Assembly (NCBI RefSeq): GCF_019396385.1
Contig: NZ_JAHKRN010000023.1
Coordinates: 62,001-126,000 of the forward strand
From: Nonomuraea harbinensis
GTDB lineage: Bacteria > Actinomycetota > Actinomycetes > Streptosporangiales > Streptosporangiaceae
Length of the DNA: 64,000 nt
Direction of reading: 5' to 3'
The notes beneath the pieces were generated by a model. The model had not been told where the DNA came from. It saw only the letters and a program-made list of their open reading frames with translations, and made no database searches. The position numbers and the translations under genes are program-made. Positions 43,242 to 52,488 of the stretch are shown here, piece after piece. Every line of letters begins with the position of its first letter. Within the stretch, counting starts at the first letter, position 1.

Positions 43242-44701
43242 GCGGGCTCGCCGAACCAGCGGGACAGGTGGTCCTCCAGGTCCTGCTGGTCGTCGCCGAT
43301 CCAGGCGACGTGGCCGTCGGGGCGTAGCAGGACGCATGGGACGTCCACGCCCGCGGAGGCGTCCGCGAGGTGATCGACCCGGTCCGCCCAGCCGCCGGCG
43401 GTCAGGCGTCCGGTGCGGTCCAGCAGCAGGCCGCGGCCGTGGTGCAGCAGAGCGTAGAGGCGGCCGTTCTTCACCTCGACGTCGGGCAGGCGGCGGCCGA
43501 GCAGGCCGGGCCCTTCGCCGAAGTCGTAGCGGACGCCGATCGCGGTGATCTTCTCGGTCAGATGGCGGTTCACCTCGTCGAAGTCCATCAGCTCGGTGAG
43601 CAGCCTGCGCACGGCCCGCGGGCCCGGTTCGGGGGACAGCAGTTCCATCTGGGCGCGGGTGTTGTCCAGCACGTCCGCGGCGACCGGGTGACGTTCGGCC
43701 TGGTAGGTGTCCAGCAGTGTCGCCGGGGCCCAGCCGCGGATCTGCGCGGCCAGTTTCCAGCCGAGGTTGAACGCGTCCTGGACGCCCAGGTTGAGGCCCT
43801 GCCCGCCGATGGGCGGATGGATGTGCGCGGCGTCGCCGGCCAGGAGCACCCGCCCGACGCGGTAACGTTCGGCCAGCCGGGTGGCGTCCCCGAAGCGGGA
43901 CATCCAGCGCGGGGAGTGCACGCCGAAGTCGGTTCCGGCGATCGCGCGCAACTGCTGCCGGAAATCCTCCAGGGTGGGCGGTTCCGCGCGGTCGCCGGCT
44001 CCCGCGGCGGGCACCACGACGCTGTAGACGGTTTCGCCGAAGGGCCGGAGCCAGAACGGCCGATGGGTCTGGCCGACCTGGGCCACCTTGGCGGCGATCT
44101 CCTCCCGCGGCACGCCCACTTCCATCTCGCCCATCAGCGTCTCGGTCCGCGAGGGCTCGCCGGGGAAGGCGACGCCGAGCAGTTTGCGCACCGTGCTGCG
44201 CGCGCCGTCACAGCCGACGAGGTAGCGCGAACGCAGCCGTTGCCCGCCGGCCAGTTCGACGGTCACGCCCTCGTCGTCCTGCTCGAATCCGGCCACCGCG
44301 CGACCGCGCCGGACCTGCGCGCCCCGTTCGGCCGCGTGCTCCTCGAGCAGACGCTCGATGACCGGCTGCGGGATGCCCAGCAGATAGGCGTAGGCGGAAT
44401 CCAGGCCCTGGGGCGGGGGTTTGGGGATGGCGGCGAAGAAACCGCCGGCCGGACGCTGCCGCCCGTGCGGGAGGACGCGGTCCAGCAGTCCGCGCATCGC
44501 CATCAGTTCGAGACTGCGCATGTGCAGACCGACGACGCGGACGAACGACGCGGGCTCGGTCCTCTTGTCCAGGACGAGTACCCGTACGTCGTGCAGCCGC
44601 AGCTCGGCGGCCAGCATCGCGCCGGTCGGCCCGCACCCGGCGATGATCACATCGTGGGTGAGGGGCGCGCGCCCGGCGCCGGTGACCTGCTGAGAGTGCA
44701 T
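43235..44701 (-). CDS. rox: Rifampicin monooxygenase (Rox)
   Basis: A 488-residue group A flavoprotein nearly collinear with rifampicin monooxygenases: GCGPTGAMLAAELRLHDVRV, GFFAAIPKPPPQGLDSA, YLVGCDGARSTVRKLLGVAF, FGVHSPRWMSRFGDATRLAE, GDAAHIHPPIGGQGLNLG and RPDGHVAWIGDDQQDL. Rox hydroxylates the naphthyl ring of rifamycins, which leads to ring opening and resistance. The length is right for the family. ATG 44701 follows AAAGG. A short leader ORF and a hairpin precede it. A related hydroxylase of another polyketide cannot be fully excluded. Confidence 0.92.
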   Translation of the reverse strand: MHSQQVTGAGRAPLTHDVIIAGCGPTGAMLAAELRLHDVRVLVLDKRTEPASFVRVVGLHMRSLELMAMRGLLDRVLPHGRQRPAGGFFAAIPKPPPQGLDSAYAYLLGIPQPVIERLLEEHAAERGAQVRRGRAVAGFEQDDEGVTVELAGGQRLRSRYLVGCDGARSTVRKLLGVAFPGEPSRTETLMGEMEVGVPREEIAAKVAQVGQTHRPFWLRPFGETVYSVVVPAAGAGDRAEPPTLEDFRQQLRAIAGTDFGVHSPRWMSRFGDATRLAERYRVGRVLLAGDAAHIHPPIGGQGLNLGVQDAFNLGWKLAAQIRGWAPATLLDTYQAERHPVAADVLDNTRAQMELLSPEPGPRAVRRLLTELMDFDEVNRHLTEKITAIGVRYDFGEGPGLLGRRLPDVEVKNGRLYALLHHGRGLLLDRTGRLTAGGWADRVDHLADASAGVDVPCVLLRPDGHVAWIGDDQQDLEDHLSRWFGEPAT

Positions 44702-44715
44702 AGGTGTCGCCTTTC

Positions 44716-44743
44716 GGGAGTGCCTTGTCAGCGAGGCGCTCCC
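44716..44743 (-). promoter_or_regulatory. Attenuator-like hairpin before the rox start
   Basis: On the minus strand GGGAGCGCCT pairs with AGGCACTCCC (9 of 10 pairs, 8-base loop), between the leader ORF and the rox ribosome site. There is no U-run, so it could regulate by shaping translation or by factor-dependent termination. Confidence 0.5.
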
Positions 44744-44751
44744 GGCGGCCC

Positions 44752-44811
44752 CTACCTCGGTCGCCCGGCCGTGACGGGAAGGGGGAGCACCCACATCGCT
44801 ACAGCGTTCAT
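44752..44811 (-). CDS. Leader peptide MNAVAMWVLPLPVTAGRPR upstream of rox
   Basis: A 19-codon ORF with a very strong ribosome site, GAGGAGGTG seven bases before ATG 44811, ending at TAG 44754-44752, 51 bp before rox. The good ribosome site and following hairpin suggest a translated leader that senses ribosome stalling, as in some antibiotic-resistance genes. Confidence 0.6.
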   Translation of the reverse strand: MNAVAMWVLPLPVTAGRPR

Positions 44812-44970
44812 GGGTCTCACCTCCTCGGGCGGCGTCACGGTCAGCCGCAAACTACAAGCCCGGGCACCCTCCCGTCCAACCCTTTCCCCGATGGGCCGGA
44901 ACTGTCGGCCGCGGTCCCTAGAGTCACTGTCCGCGGGCGAATCCCCGCGGGAAGCGGAGAGACCACGGCC

Positions 44971-45829
44971 ATGACGCTGCGATCGTTCAGGGACACCGTG
45001 GACACCTATCACGGCGGTTTCCAGCTCGACGACCTGTACGGCGTCGTGGAAGCCCCGTCGCTGTCCGACGGCGTCCTGGACACCGCGGGCGGCTGGATGC
45101 GCGTCGAGAGCGGCGTCCGCCACGGCAGAGCGGACGTCCGCCTGGAAATCTGGGACTCCGCCCCGCCGCCCGCCCCCGCCCCGTGGACGGCGGCGGGGGA
45201 GAGCGCCTACCTGAGCGCCGGCGGCATCGTGACCATGGGCGACGACGAGGGCGAGCGTTCCCTCGGCGCGCTCGTGCTGGGCCCGCCCTGCTTCCTGTAC
45301 GGTGTGCGCGCTCATCGCGTGCCCCCGGCCAGGGGCAGCGACGGCGACTTCTGGGAGGACCCCCGGCAGGCCCACGTGCTGTTACGGTTCTGGCCGCTGC
45401 GCGACGTCTTCGACCCGGCACCGCACGCGCGCCCCGCGGGGCTGCGCGAGGACGCGGCGGCGCTGCCCTCCGGTTACGTCCCGTCGATGGACTGGCCCGT
45501 CCTGCGCGAGCGTACGGCCCCGCCGCCCCGGGACGGATCCGGGCCGGACGTGACCGGCGACCCCTACCCGTGGCGCACCCTCGCCCAGCACCGGTGCCGC
45601 ACCCGGATCCGCCACGACCTCGACCCCGCGGGCGCGCCGGTCTCCACCGTCCGCAGGCGGCACCTGGCCGCCTCCCGGCCGCCGCCCCGGGACGTCCCAC
45701 CGTGTCACCGTTGCGGGCCGGGCGATCGTCACCGTCCTGGCCGCGGACGGCGATCTGCTCACCGTCCGCGACGCGGCCCGCGCCGAGTCCGCCCGCGTCG
45801 TGGCCGCGGAGCGGGCCTGGCCGGCATGA
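44971..45829 (+). pseudogene. Conserved-looking hypothetical gene with one-base frameshift
   Basis: ATG 44971 follows GGAGA and opens a frame, MTLRSFRDTVDTYHGGFQLD onward, that is normal in composition until about codon 240. After HLAASRPPPRDVP it turns Arg/Pro-rich, while the neighbouring frame gives an ordinary end, RVTVAGRAIVTVLAADGDLL and ARVVAAERAWPA, stopping at 45829. Removing one C from the CCC run at 45696-45698 joins the two into a 285-residue protein. It may be a real mutation, a sequencing error or programmed frameshifting. I do not recognise the family. Confidence 0.6.
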
Positions 45830-45847
45830 GGGGCGACGACCGGAGGG

Positions 45848-46759
45848 TCAGGCGGCCCTGCTGTGGCGGTGGACGAAGCCGGTGATGAGGGCGGCGACCT
45901 CGGCGGGCCGTTCGGCGACCATGCCGTGCCCGGCGTCGATCTCGCGGACCTCGATGGCGGGCCGTTCGGCGGCCAGGGCGGCGAGGTCGCGGCGCAGCCC
46001 GGCCCGGTAGGCGTCCATGAGCGGGACCAGGTGCGGCGGGACGGGCGGGTTGCGGGTGGCGTTGACGATGAGGAACGGGCCGGTGAGGCGGCGGAAGACG
46101 GGCAGCGCGTCGGCGAACTCGGGCAGTTCGCGCAGCGCGGAGGTGACGCCGGGGCCGGGCCGCAGCAGGAAGCCGCCGTCGTGGGCGCGCAGGTTGCGCC
46201 GCACCGACTCCTCCCAGTCGTCGGGGTCGGCGTTCTGGGCGGCGGCGAAGGCGCGCTGCCCGTCGAGGAAGGCCTCGGCCTGCCCGGCGGTCATCGGCGC
46301 GGCCGCAGCCTCGGCCTGCCGGCTGAACATCTCGTGCAGCGTGGCCAGGCCGGCCGTCACCTGCCCGGCGTCCAGGCCGGCGTAGTTGGCGGGGTGGGTC
46401 TCGGCGGCGCGGTGGCCGTCGAGGCTGACGGCGGCGGGGCAGGCGGGGTGGCGGGCGGCCCACAGGCCGGCGAGCATGCCGCCCAGGCTGTGGCCCGCCA
46501 CGGCGGGCTCGCCGAGGCCGAGCGCGGCCACGACGTGTTCCAGGTCGTCCAGGACGGCCTTCCACGTCCACGGGCCGTCGCCGGAGCGGCCGTGGCCGCG
46601 CAGGTCGACCGCCACCGCGCGCACCCCGCTCAGATGGGCGGCCACCTGCCGCCAGTTGAGCAGGTTGCCGCCGGCTCCGTGGAGCAGCAGCAGCGGCGGG
46701 CCGTCGCCGCCGTGGTCGTGGACGGCGATCGGGATGTCGCCGTCAAGGATGGTCTCCAT
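45848..46759 (-). CDS. Alpha/beta hydrolase
   Basis: A 303-residue alpha/beta hydrolase: LLLLHGAGGNLLNWRQVAAH gives the oxyanion region, AVDLRGHGRSGDGP the standard strand, GHSLGGMLAG the nucleophile Ser and EIDAGHGMVAERP the catalytic His. ATG 46759 follows GGAGGGG and overlaps the HTH-protein gene by 17 bp, so it is the second gene of a two-gene operon. The substrate is unknown; an esterase or epoxide-hydrolase-like role is possible. Confidence 0.88.
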   Translation of the reverse strand: METILDGDIPIAVHDHGGDGPPLLLLHGAGGNLLNWRQVAAHLSGVRAVAVDLRGHGRSGDGPWTWKAVLDDLEHVVAALGLGEPAVAGHSLGGMLAGLWAARHPACPAAVSLDGHRAAETHPANYAGLDAGQVTAGLATLHEMFSRQAEAAAAPMTAGQAEAFLDGQRAFAAAQNADPDDWEESVRRNLRAHDGGFLLRPGPGVTSALRELPEFADALPVFRRLTGPFLIVNATRNPPVPPHLVPLMDAYRAGLRRDLAALAAERPAIEVREIDAGHGMVAERPAEVAALITGFVHRHSRAA

Positions 46760-47225
46760 GCGCCCCTCCGGGGTCGAGTCGTTCGCGGACCGAGCGCGTG
46801 GCGACACCCCCGTCCGGGTGCTGCTGGAGCTTCCCGCGCCGCACCAGGTCGTGGACGCCCTGGCGGGTGATGCCGAGCATCGCCCCGGCGACCGCGTACG
46901 GGACGCGGTCGGCGGAGGGATGGCCGACGCGCCGGGCGATCGCCCGGCCCAGAGGGGTGCGCCACCACTCGAGCGGCGGGTCGAAGGCGGCGTCGCCGGG
47001 GTAGAGGACCGCGATCAGCCGCGCGCCGGTGTGGACGGCGCGCGGCCGGTCGGGCCCGAGCAGGTCGGCCGCCCAGGTGGCGGCGTCGTGCCGCGCCTTC
47101 GCGCGCAGCTCTTCCAGGGCCCCCGACGCGCCGTCGCCGAGCAGGATCTCCAGCGGGTCGAGCAGCCTGCTGCCGACCAGCCGGAGGATGTCCTGTTCGA
47201 GAGCGCCTTGCTCGTCGTGGGTCAC
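46743..47225 (-). CDS. Putative HTH DNA-binding protein
   Basis: A 160-residue protein. The C-terminal part VPYAVAGAMLGITRQGVHDL VRRGKL is a helix-turn-helix of the kind that precedes an excisionase-like wing. The N-terminal two thirds are not recognised. GTG 47225 follows GGGAGG. Upstream lies a 13-bp inverted repeat that covers the promoter, so it probably regulates itself and the coupled hydrolase. Confidence 0.6.
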   Translation of the reverse strand: MTHDEQGALEQDILRLVGSRLLDPLEILLGDGASGALEELRAKARHDAATWAADLLGPDRPRAVHTGARLIAVLYPGDAAFDPPLEWWRTPLGRAIARRVGHPSADRVPYAVAGAMLGITRQGVHDLVRRGKLQQHPDGGVATRSVRERLDPGGAHGDHP

Positions 47226-47237
47226 GCCGCCTCCCGC

Positions 47238-47287
47238 CACTACTTGACGTACCATAGCAAGTACTTTACGCCCGACGTCAAGTAGTG
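47238..47287. promoter_or_regulatory. Perfect 13-bp inverted repeat CACTACTTGACGT / ACGTCAAGTAGTG
   Basis: Arms at 47238-47250 and 47275-47287, 24 bp apart, with another AAGTACTT half-site between. On the minus strand the outer arm contains TTGACG, a -35 box, with TATGGT 19 bp later. It is the likely operator of the HTH protein. It also marks the left edge of the skew-inverted block. Confidence 0.6.
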
Positions 47288-48627
47288 GGGGTGTGCCAGT
47301 CCCCGACACCACCCGGCACCGGCGCCCCCGGATCGTACGGCTCACGCGTGAACACGAACGTGTTCAGATCCAGATGATCCGGCCCCACCCGCAACGTCTC
47401 GCCCGCGTAGTAACCGTCCAGCCCCAGCCACGTGCCGTCGTCCTGCGGCACGAACCGCGACGCCCGCCCGCCACCGGACACCGGCCCCAGCGCCAGCCCC
47501 CGATCGGGCAGCAGCCGCAGCGTGTACGGCGCCGGACCCCAGTGCCACAACCCGGTCAGCGCCAGCAGATCCGGGTCGGCGGCACCCGGCACCCACTCCC
47601 GCGGCATCCGCGGCTCATGCTCCTCCAGGATGTCGAGCAGATCGAACAGCAACGTCCGCCCCACCCCCGACGTGGCGTTGGCCAGGAACAGCACCCCCGT
47701 CGCGGCGGCCGGATCGGCCCACACCGTCGCCAGGAACCCCGGCATCGACCCGGTGTGCCCGGCCAACCGGCGCCCGGCATGCCGCGTCAGCTGCAGCCCC
47801 AGCCCGTAACCGCCGGTCCAGGCGTCACCGTCGTCGACCGTCGCCGGCTCCCGCATCTCCGCCAGCGTGCCCTCCGCCAGCACCCCGCCGGTGTCACCGG
47901 CCACGAACGCCGCCCACCGCGCCAGATCACCGGCCGTCGACCACAGCTGCCCCGCCGGCCCCATCGCCCCATGATCATGCTCCGGCTCGGCCAGCAGCAC
48001 GTCGGCGTACGGATGGACGGCGTAACCGACGGCGTGCGGCGACCGCGGCCGCGGCGTCGTGTCACCCATGCCGAGCGGCTCCAGCACCTCCTCCCGCACC
48101 GCCTCCAGCCACGGCACCCCCCGCAACCGGGCGACCAGCTCGCCGAGCAGCCCGTAACCGAGATTGGAGTAGTGGTAGCGCCGCCCCGGCCGATGCTTGA
48201 CATGCGCCGGCCCGAGCCTGCCCAGCAGCTCACCCGCCTCCACGCCCGGCGTGCGCTCCCACCAGTCGGTCGGCGGCTCGGCCGTCAGCCCGCCCGTGTG
48301 CGACAGCAGCTGCGCGACCGTGGCCTCCCCGGCCCGCACCCCCGGCAGATGCTTGCCGACCGGATCGGCCAGATCGAGCAGGCCCTCGTCACGCATCCGC
48401 ATGACGACCACCGCCACCATGCTCTTGGTGATCGACCCCAGCCGGTACTGCGTGCCCGGCGTCGGCTCGCCTCCCGGCGGACCGGCCGTCCGGCCGCGAC
48501 CGCCCTGCCAGGCCACCTGCCCCTCACGCACCACCGCCGCCATGATCGAGGGGATCCGCGACTCGCTCTGTTCGACGGCCAGGCGGCGCATCAGCGCGCG
48601 GGCCGTCACCTGTCCCACCTGAGTCAT
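47278..48627 (-). CDS. Class C beta-lactamase-like serine hydrolase
   Basis: A 449-residue serine hydrolase of the beta-lactamase/penicillin-binding fold: Ser-x-x-Lys in SITKS, Tyr-x-Asn in YSN (HYSNLGYGLLGELVARL) and the HTG motif in LAGHTGSMPG. There is no signal peptide, and a C-terminal domain of 120 residues follows the catalytic part. ATG 48627 is used. Members are often esterases or D-amino-acid peptidases; resistance to beta-lactams is not implied. Confidence 0.88.
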   Translation of the reverse strand: MTQVGQVTARALMRRLAVEQSESRIPSIMAAVVREGQVAWQGGRGRTAGPPGGEPTPGTQYRLGSITKSMVAVVVMRMRDEGLLDLADPVGKHLPGVRAGEATVAQLLSHTGGLTAEPPTDWWERTPGVEAGELLGRLGPAHVKHRPGRRYHYSNLGYGLLGELVARLRGVPWLEAVREEVLEPLGMGDTTPRPRSPHAVGYAVHPYADVLLAEPEHDHGAMGPAGQLWSTAGDLARWAAFVAGDTGGVLAEGTLAEMREPATVDDGDAWTGGYGLGLQLTRHAGRRLAGHTGSMPGFLATVWADPAAATGVLFLANATSGVGRTLLFDLLDILEEHEPRMPREWVPGAADPDLLALTGLWHWGPAPYTLRLLPDRGLALGPVSGGGRASRFVPQDDGTWLGLDGYYAGETLRVGPDHLDLNTFVFTREPYDPGAPVPGGVGDWHTPTT

Positions 48628-48646
48628 GAACAGCAAGCCTAGGGGG

Positions 48647-49627
48647 TCAGCGCGGCTCGGCGGCGTCGAAGGCGTCCAGGATCAGCGCGCTGGCGTCCAG
48701 CCCCCGCGCCGTGGCGCCCAGCCGCGGCACCTCGATGGGCCCCGGCCAGGTGTGACCGCCGCCGCCGACCGTGTACAACCGGACGTCCGCCCCCGCCGCG
48801 CACCCGTCCCACGCACGCAGCTCGACCGACCGTACGGGAGAGCTCACCCGCGGCTCCGGGCAGCCGAGCGCCTCCGCCCACCCCTCGGCGCTCCGGCGCA
48901 CCGGCGGCAGCTTCACCATCTCGGCCAGCTTGCGCAGGTCACCGGTGGCGTCCCGCAGCGGATGCCCGCCCCCGTACGGGACGGTCCGGTCGGCGGTGCC
49001 GTGGAAGGACACCAGCGTCACCGGCGGCGGCTCCGGGCACGGCCGCACCAGGCTCAGCCCGGCCACCGCCGCCACCCCGGCCAGCCGCCCCCGCATCGAG
49101 CACGCCAGCGCCGCCGCCATCCCGCCCCCGTACGACAGCCCCGCGGCGAACTGGCGCCGCCGGTCCACGCACAGCTCCTGCTCCAGCCGGTCCAGCAGCG
49201 CCCCCAGGAACCCGGTGTCGTCGGGCCCGAACCCGTTCGGCAGCGTCCAGGCGAGCCTGCCCTTGGCCACCTGCGGGGTGGCCACGACGTAGCCGCGCTC
49301 GGCGCCCACCCGCGGCAGCCGGCTGTAGGCGGCCTGCTCACGCGCGTTGGAACCCAGCCCGTGCAGGTTCAGCAGCACCGGGTGCGGGCCGTCCCCCTCG
49401 GGCAGCGCCAGCAGGAACACCCGCTCCAGCCCGCCGAACTCGATCGTGTGCCGCCCCTCCGCGAGCCGCGGCCCGCCCGCGCAGCCGTCCGGCGGGGGAG
49501 CGACGGTGGGGACGGTCGTGGGCGCGGCCGACGGCCGCTCCGGCGTCCGCCCGGAACAGCCGGCGGCCGTCACCACCACCAGCATCGCCGTCAGCAGCGC
49601 CACGCCGACGCCCCGCCCTCCGCCCAT
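48647..49627 (-). CDS. Secreted lipoprotein esterase (LpqC/PHB-depolymerase-like)
   Basis: A 326-residue lipoprotein with a signal peptide ending in a lipobox VTAAGC. The mature part follows esterase/PHB-depolymerase family 1: LLNLHGLGSNAREQAAYSRL, then FAAGLSYGGGMAAALACSM with the nucleophile Ser in GLSYGG, HGTADRTVPYGGG and GGGGHTWPG with the catalytic His. It would be anchored on the outer membrane face and hydrolyse esters such as feruloyl or polyhydroxyalkanoate bonds. The gene stands alone, reading left. Confidence 0.88.
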   Translation of the reverse strand: MGGGRGVGVALLTAMLVVVTAAGCSGRTPERPSAAPTTVPTVAPPPDGCAGGPRLAEGRHTIEFGGLERVFLLALPEGDGPHPVLLNLHGLGSNAREQAAYSRLPRVGAERGYVVATPQVAKGRLAWTLPNGFGPDDTGFLGALLDRLEQELCVDRRRQFAAGLSYGGGMAAALACSMRGRLAGVAAVAGLSLVRPCPEPPPVTLVSFHGTADRTVPYGGGHPLRDATGDLRKLAEMVKLPPVRRSAEGWAEALGCPEPRVSSPVRSVELRAWDGCAAGADVRLYTVGGGGHTWPGPIEVPRLGATARGLDASALILDAFDAAEPR

Positions 49628-49667
49628 GGCACCTCCCGCCCTCCCAGGCAGTCCGCGGGAGATCCCG

Positions 49668-49982
49668 TCAGGACACCAACCTCAGCCCCACCACACCCGC
49701 GACGATCAGCATCAGGCACACCAGCCGGGCGGCCGTGACCGCCTCACCGAGGAACACCATCCCGTACACCGCGGTGCAGACCGCGCCGATCCCCACCCAC
49801 ACCGCGTAACCCGTGCCGACCGGGATCGTCCGCAACGCGTACCCCAGCCCCGCCATGCTGACCGCCAGCGCCGCCACGAACAGCAGCGCGGGACGCAACC
49901 GCGACAACCCCTGCGACGAAGCCAGAGCCGCCGCCCACACCGCTTCCAGCACCCCGGACACGACCAGCACGATCCACGCCAC
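49668..49982 (-). CDS. SMR-family transporter, Gdx/SugE-like
   Basis: A 104-residue four-helix small multidrug resistance protein. Glu13 is in GVLEAVWAAAL, and GYALRTIPVGTGYAVWVGIG matches the SugE/Gdx subgroup that exports guanidinium. GTG 49982 with GGAGG eight bases upstream is chosen. A guanidine riboswitch was sought in the 176 bp upstream and not recognised. SMR proteins act as dual-topology dimers; no tandem partner is adjacent. Confidence 0.88.
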   Translation of the reverse strand: MAWIVLVVSGVLEAVWAAALASSQGLSRLRPALLFVAALAVSMAGLGYALRTIPVGTGYAVWVGIGAVCTAVYGMVFLGEAVTAARLVCLMLIVAGVVGLRLVS

Positions 49983-50158
49983 GACACGCACCTCCGCAGG
50001 AGAACAGACCACGGTCCACGTCGTCTTGTCATGCCGGGTACGACGCGCTCGTCCGGGGCGTGACCCGCAGCGGGCAGCCACCCGCCACGCTACCAGCCGC
50101 CCCCCGCCGCGCCGGGGGAGGTGTCGCGGCGGTGAAGATCTGTCCTAGTCTCCTCCGT

Positions 50159-52378
50159 GTGGGCAGGCCTGAAGGAAGCCGGGACGGCGGCACCAACCTG
50201 AACGCCGTGCTCGAACGCATCACCTACGCCGACGAGGACAGCGGCTACACCATCGCGCGCGTCGCCACCGGCCGCTCCGCCACCGAACTGCTCACCGTCG
50301 TCGGCCCCCTGCTCGGCGCCCAGGTGGGGGAGTCGCTCCGGCTGACCGGCCGCTGGACCTCCCACCCCCGCTACGGCCGCCAGTTCGAGGTCTGGTCCTA
50401 CACCACCGTCCTGCCCGCCACCGTCCAGGGCATCCGCCGCTACCTCGGCTCCGGCCTCATCAAAGGCATCGGCCCCAAAATGGCCGAACGGATCGTCGAC
50501 CACTTCGGCACCGCCACCCTCGACGTCATCGAGAAGGAACCCGCCCGCCTGACCGAAGTGCCCGGCCTCGGCCCCAAACGCACCCGCATGATCGCCGACG
50601 CCTGGGAAGAACAGAAGATCATCAAAGAGGTGATGGTGTTCCTCCAGGGCGTCGGCGTGTCCACCTCCATCGCCGTGCGCATCTTCAAGCAGTACGGCGA
50701 ACGCAGCGTCGAAGTCGTGCGCACCGAACCGTACCGGCTGGCCGACGACGTGTGGGGGATCGGCTTCAAGACCGCCGACACCATCGCCCAGGCCGTCGGC
50801 ATCCCGCACGACAGCCCCGAACGCGTCAAGGCCGGACTGCGCTACACCCTGTCCCAGGCCGCCGACGACGGCCACTGCTACCTGCCCGCCCCCAACCTGA
50901 CCGCCGACGCCGTCAAGATCCTCGACGTGCCCGCCCCGCTCACCGCCACCTGCCTGGAAGAGCTCGCCGCCGCCGAAGGCGTCGTCCGCGAGCAGGTGCC
51001 CGCAGGCGACAACGACGTCCCCGCCGTCTACCTGCCGCCCTTCCACCGGGCCGAGCAGTCGCTGGCCGGCTCCCTGCTCACCCTCCTGCACCACGGCCAC
51101 GACCGGCTCAAGGCGTTCGCCGACGTCGACTGGGCCAAGGCCGAGACCTGGCTGCGCGAACGCACCGGCGCCGACCTCGCCGGCGAGCAGCGCCAGGCCG
51201 TCCGCCTGGCCCTCACCCACAAGGTCGCCGTGCTGACCGGCGGCCCCGGCTGCGGCAAGAGCTTCACCGTCCGCTCCATCGTCACCCTGGCCCGCGCCAA
51301 ACGCGCCAAGGTCATCCTCGCCGCCCCCACCGGCCGCGCCGCCAAACGCCTGTCCGAGCTGACCGGCCACGAGGCCACCACCGTCCACCGGCTGCTGCAG
51401 CTGCGCCCCGGCGGCGACGCCGCCTACGACCGCGACAACCCCCTGGACGCCGACCTCGTCGTCGTCGACGAAGCCTCCATGCTGGACGTGCTGCTCGCCA
51501 ACCGCCTCGTCAAGGCCGTCGCCCCCGGCGCCCACCTGCTGTTCGTCGGCGACGTCGACCAGCTGCCGTCCGTCGGCGCCGGCGAGGTCCTCAAAGACCT
51601 GCTCGCCGCCGCCGACATCCCCCGCGTACGGCTCACCCAGGTGTTCCGGCAGGCCGCCGAGTCCGGCGTCGTCGTCAACGCCCACCGCGTCAACTCCGGC
51701 CTGCAGCCCCAGCTCGCCGGCCTCGACGACTTCTTCCTCTTCCCCTGCGAGGAACCCGACGACATCGCCGCCCTGACCGTCGACGTGGCCGCCCGCCGCA
51801 TCCCGCGCCGCTTCGGCCTCGACCCCCGCCGCGACATCCAGGTCCTGGCCCCGATGCACCGCGGCGCGGCCGGCGCCGGCGCACTCAACGCCGCCCTGCA
51901 GGAAGCCCTCACCCCCGCCCGCGACGGCGCCCCCGAACGCCGCCACGGCGGCCGCGTCTTCCGCGTCGGCGACAAGGTCACCCAGCTGCGCAACAACTAC
52001 GACAAGGGCGCCGCCGGCGTGTTCAACGGCACCGTCGGCGTCGTCGCCGACATCCGCCCCGACGACCACGCGCTCACCGTCCTGACCGACGAGGACGAAC
52101 GCGTCGACTACGCCTTCGACGAACTCGACGAGCTCGCCCACGCCTACGCCGTGTCCATCCACCGCTCCCAGGGCAGCGAATACCCCGCCGTGGTCATCCC
52201 GCTGGCCACCAGCGCCTGGATGATGCTGCAGCGCAACCTCCTCTACACCGCCATCACCCGCGCCAAGAAGCTCGTCGTCATCGTCGGCTCCCGCCGCGCC
52301 CTGGCCCAGGCCGTCCGCACCCGCGGCGCCGGCCGCCGCCACACCGGCCTCACCCACCGCCTCACCCGCCGCGACTGA
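50159..52378 (+). CDS. RecD2-like ATP-dependent DNA helicase
   Basis: A 739-residue helicase. The N-terminal region has RecD2-type helix-hairpin-helix repeats (GIGPKMAERIVDHFG, VPGLGPKRTRMIADAW). The helicase core has Walker A GGPGCGKS, Walker B VVVDEASMLD, VGDVDQLPSVG, and C-terminal AYAVSIHRSQGSEYPAVV and YTAITRAKKLVVIVG. GTG 50159 lies seven bases after TAGTCT, a -10-like box, which suggests a leaderless start; an earlier GTG is possible. RecD2 acts in repair without RecBC. The coding strand uses C-ending codons very strongly. Confidence 0.92.
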   Translation: MGRPEGSRDGGTNLNAVLERITYADEDSGYTIARVATGRSATELLTVVGPLLGAQVGESLRLTGRWTSHPRYGRQFEVWSYTTVLPATVQGIRRYLGSGLIKGIGPKMAERIVDHFGTATLDVIEKEPARLTEVPGLGPKRTRMIADAWEEQKIIKEVMVFLQGVGVSTSIAVRIFKQYGERSVEVVRTEPYRLADDVWGIGFKTADTIAQAVGIPHDSPERVKAGLRYTLSQAADDGHCYLPAPNLTADAVKILDVPAPLTATCLEELAAAEGVVREQVPAGDNDVPAVYLPPFHRAEQSLAGSLLTLLHHGHDRLKAFADVDWAKAETWLRERTGADLAGEQRQAVRLALTHKVAVLTGGPGCGKSFTVRSIVTLARAKRAKVILAAPTGRAAKRLSELTGHEATTVHRLLQLRPGGDAAYDRDNPLDADLVVVDEASMLDVLLANRLVKAVAPGAHLLFVGDVDQLPSVGAGEVLKDLLAAADIPRVRLTQVFRQAAESGVVVNAHRVNSGLQPQLAGLDDFFLFPCEEPDDIAALTVDVAARRIPRRFGLDPRRDIQVLAPMHRGAAGAGALNAALQEALTPARDGAPERRHGGRVFRVGDKVTQLRNNYDKGAAGVFNGTVGVVADIRPDDHALTVLTDEDERVDYAFDELDELAHAYAVSIHRSQGSEYPAVVIPLATSAWMMLQRNLLYTAITRAKKLVVIVGSRRALAQAVRTRGAGRRHTGLTHRLTRRD

Positions 52379-52488
52379 CCCCGTACGGCCCGGCCGCGAG
52401 TTTTTCCCCCACCCGGCGGCGCGCTGACCAGCGACTCACCGCCAGAAGTGATCGAAATGTGACTGAACTCTCCGAAACCAACGCTCGT

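Noticed and set aside
44821..44870. Rifamycin-associated element (RAE) upstream of rox
   Set aside because: Only one GGGCTTG half is seen; the second half does not match, and I recall the consensus imperfectly.
47278..48627. Beta-lactam resistance gene
   Set aside because: The SxxK/YxN/HTG set is shared by many esterases and peptidases, and there is no signal peptide.
49983..50158. Guanidine riboswitch upstream of the Gdx-like gene
   Set aside because: No conserved ykkC or mini-ykkC loop pattern could be recognised.
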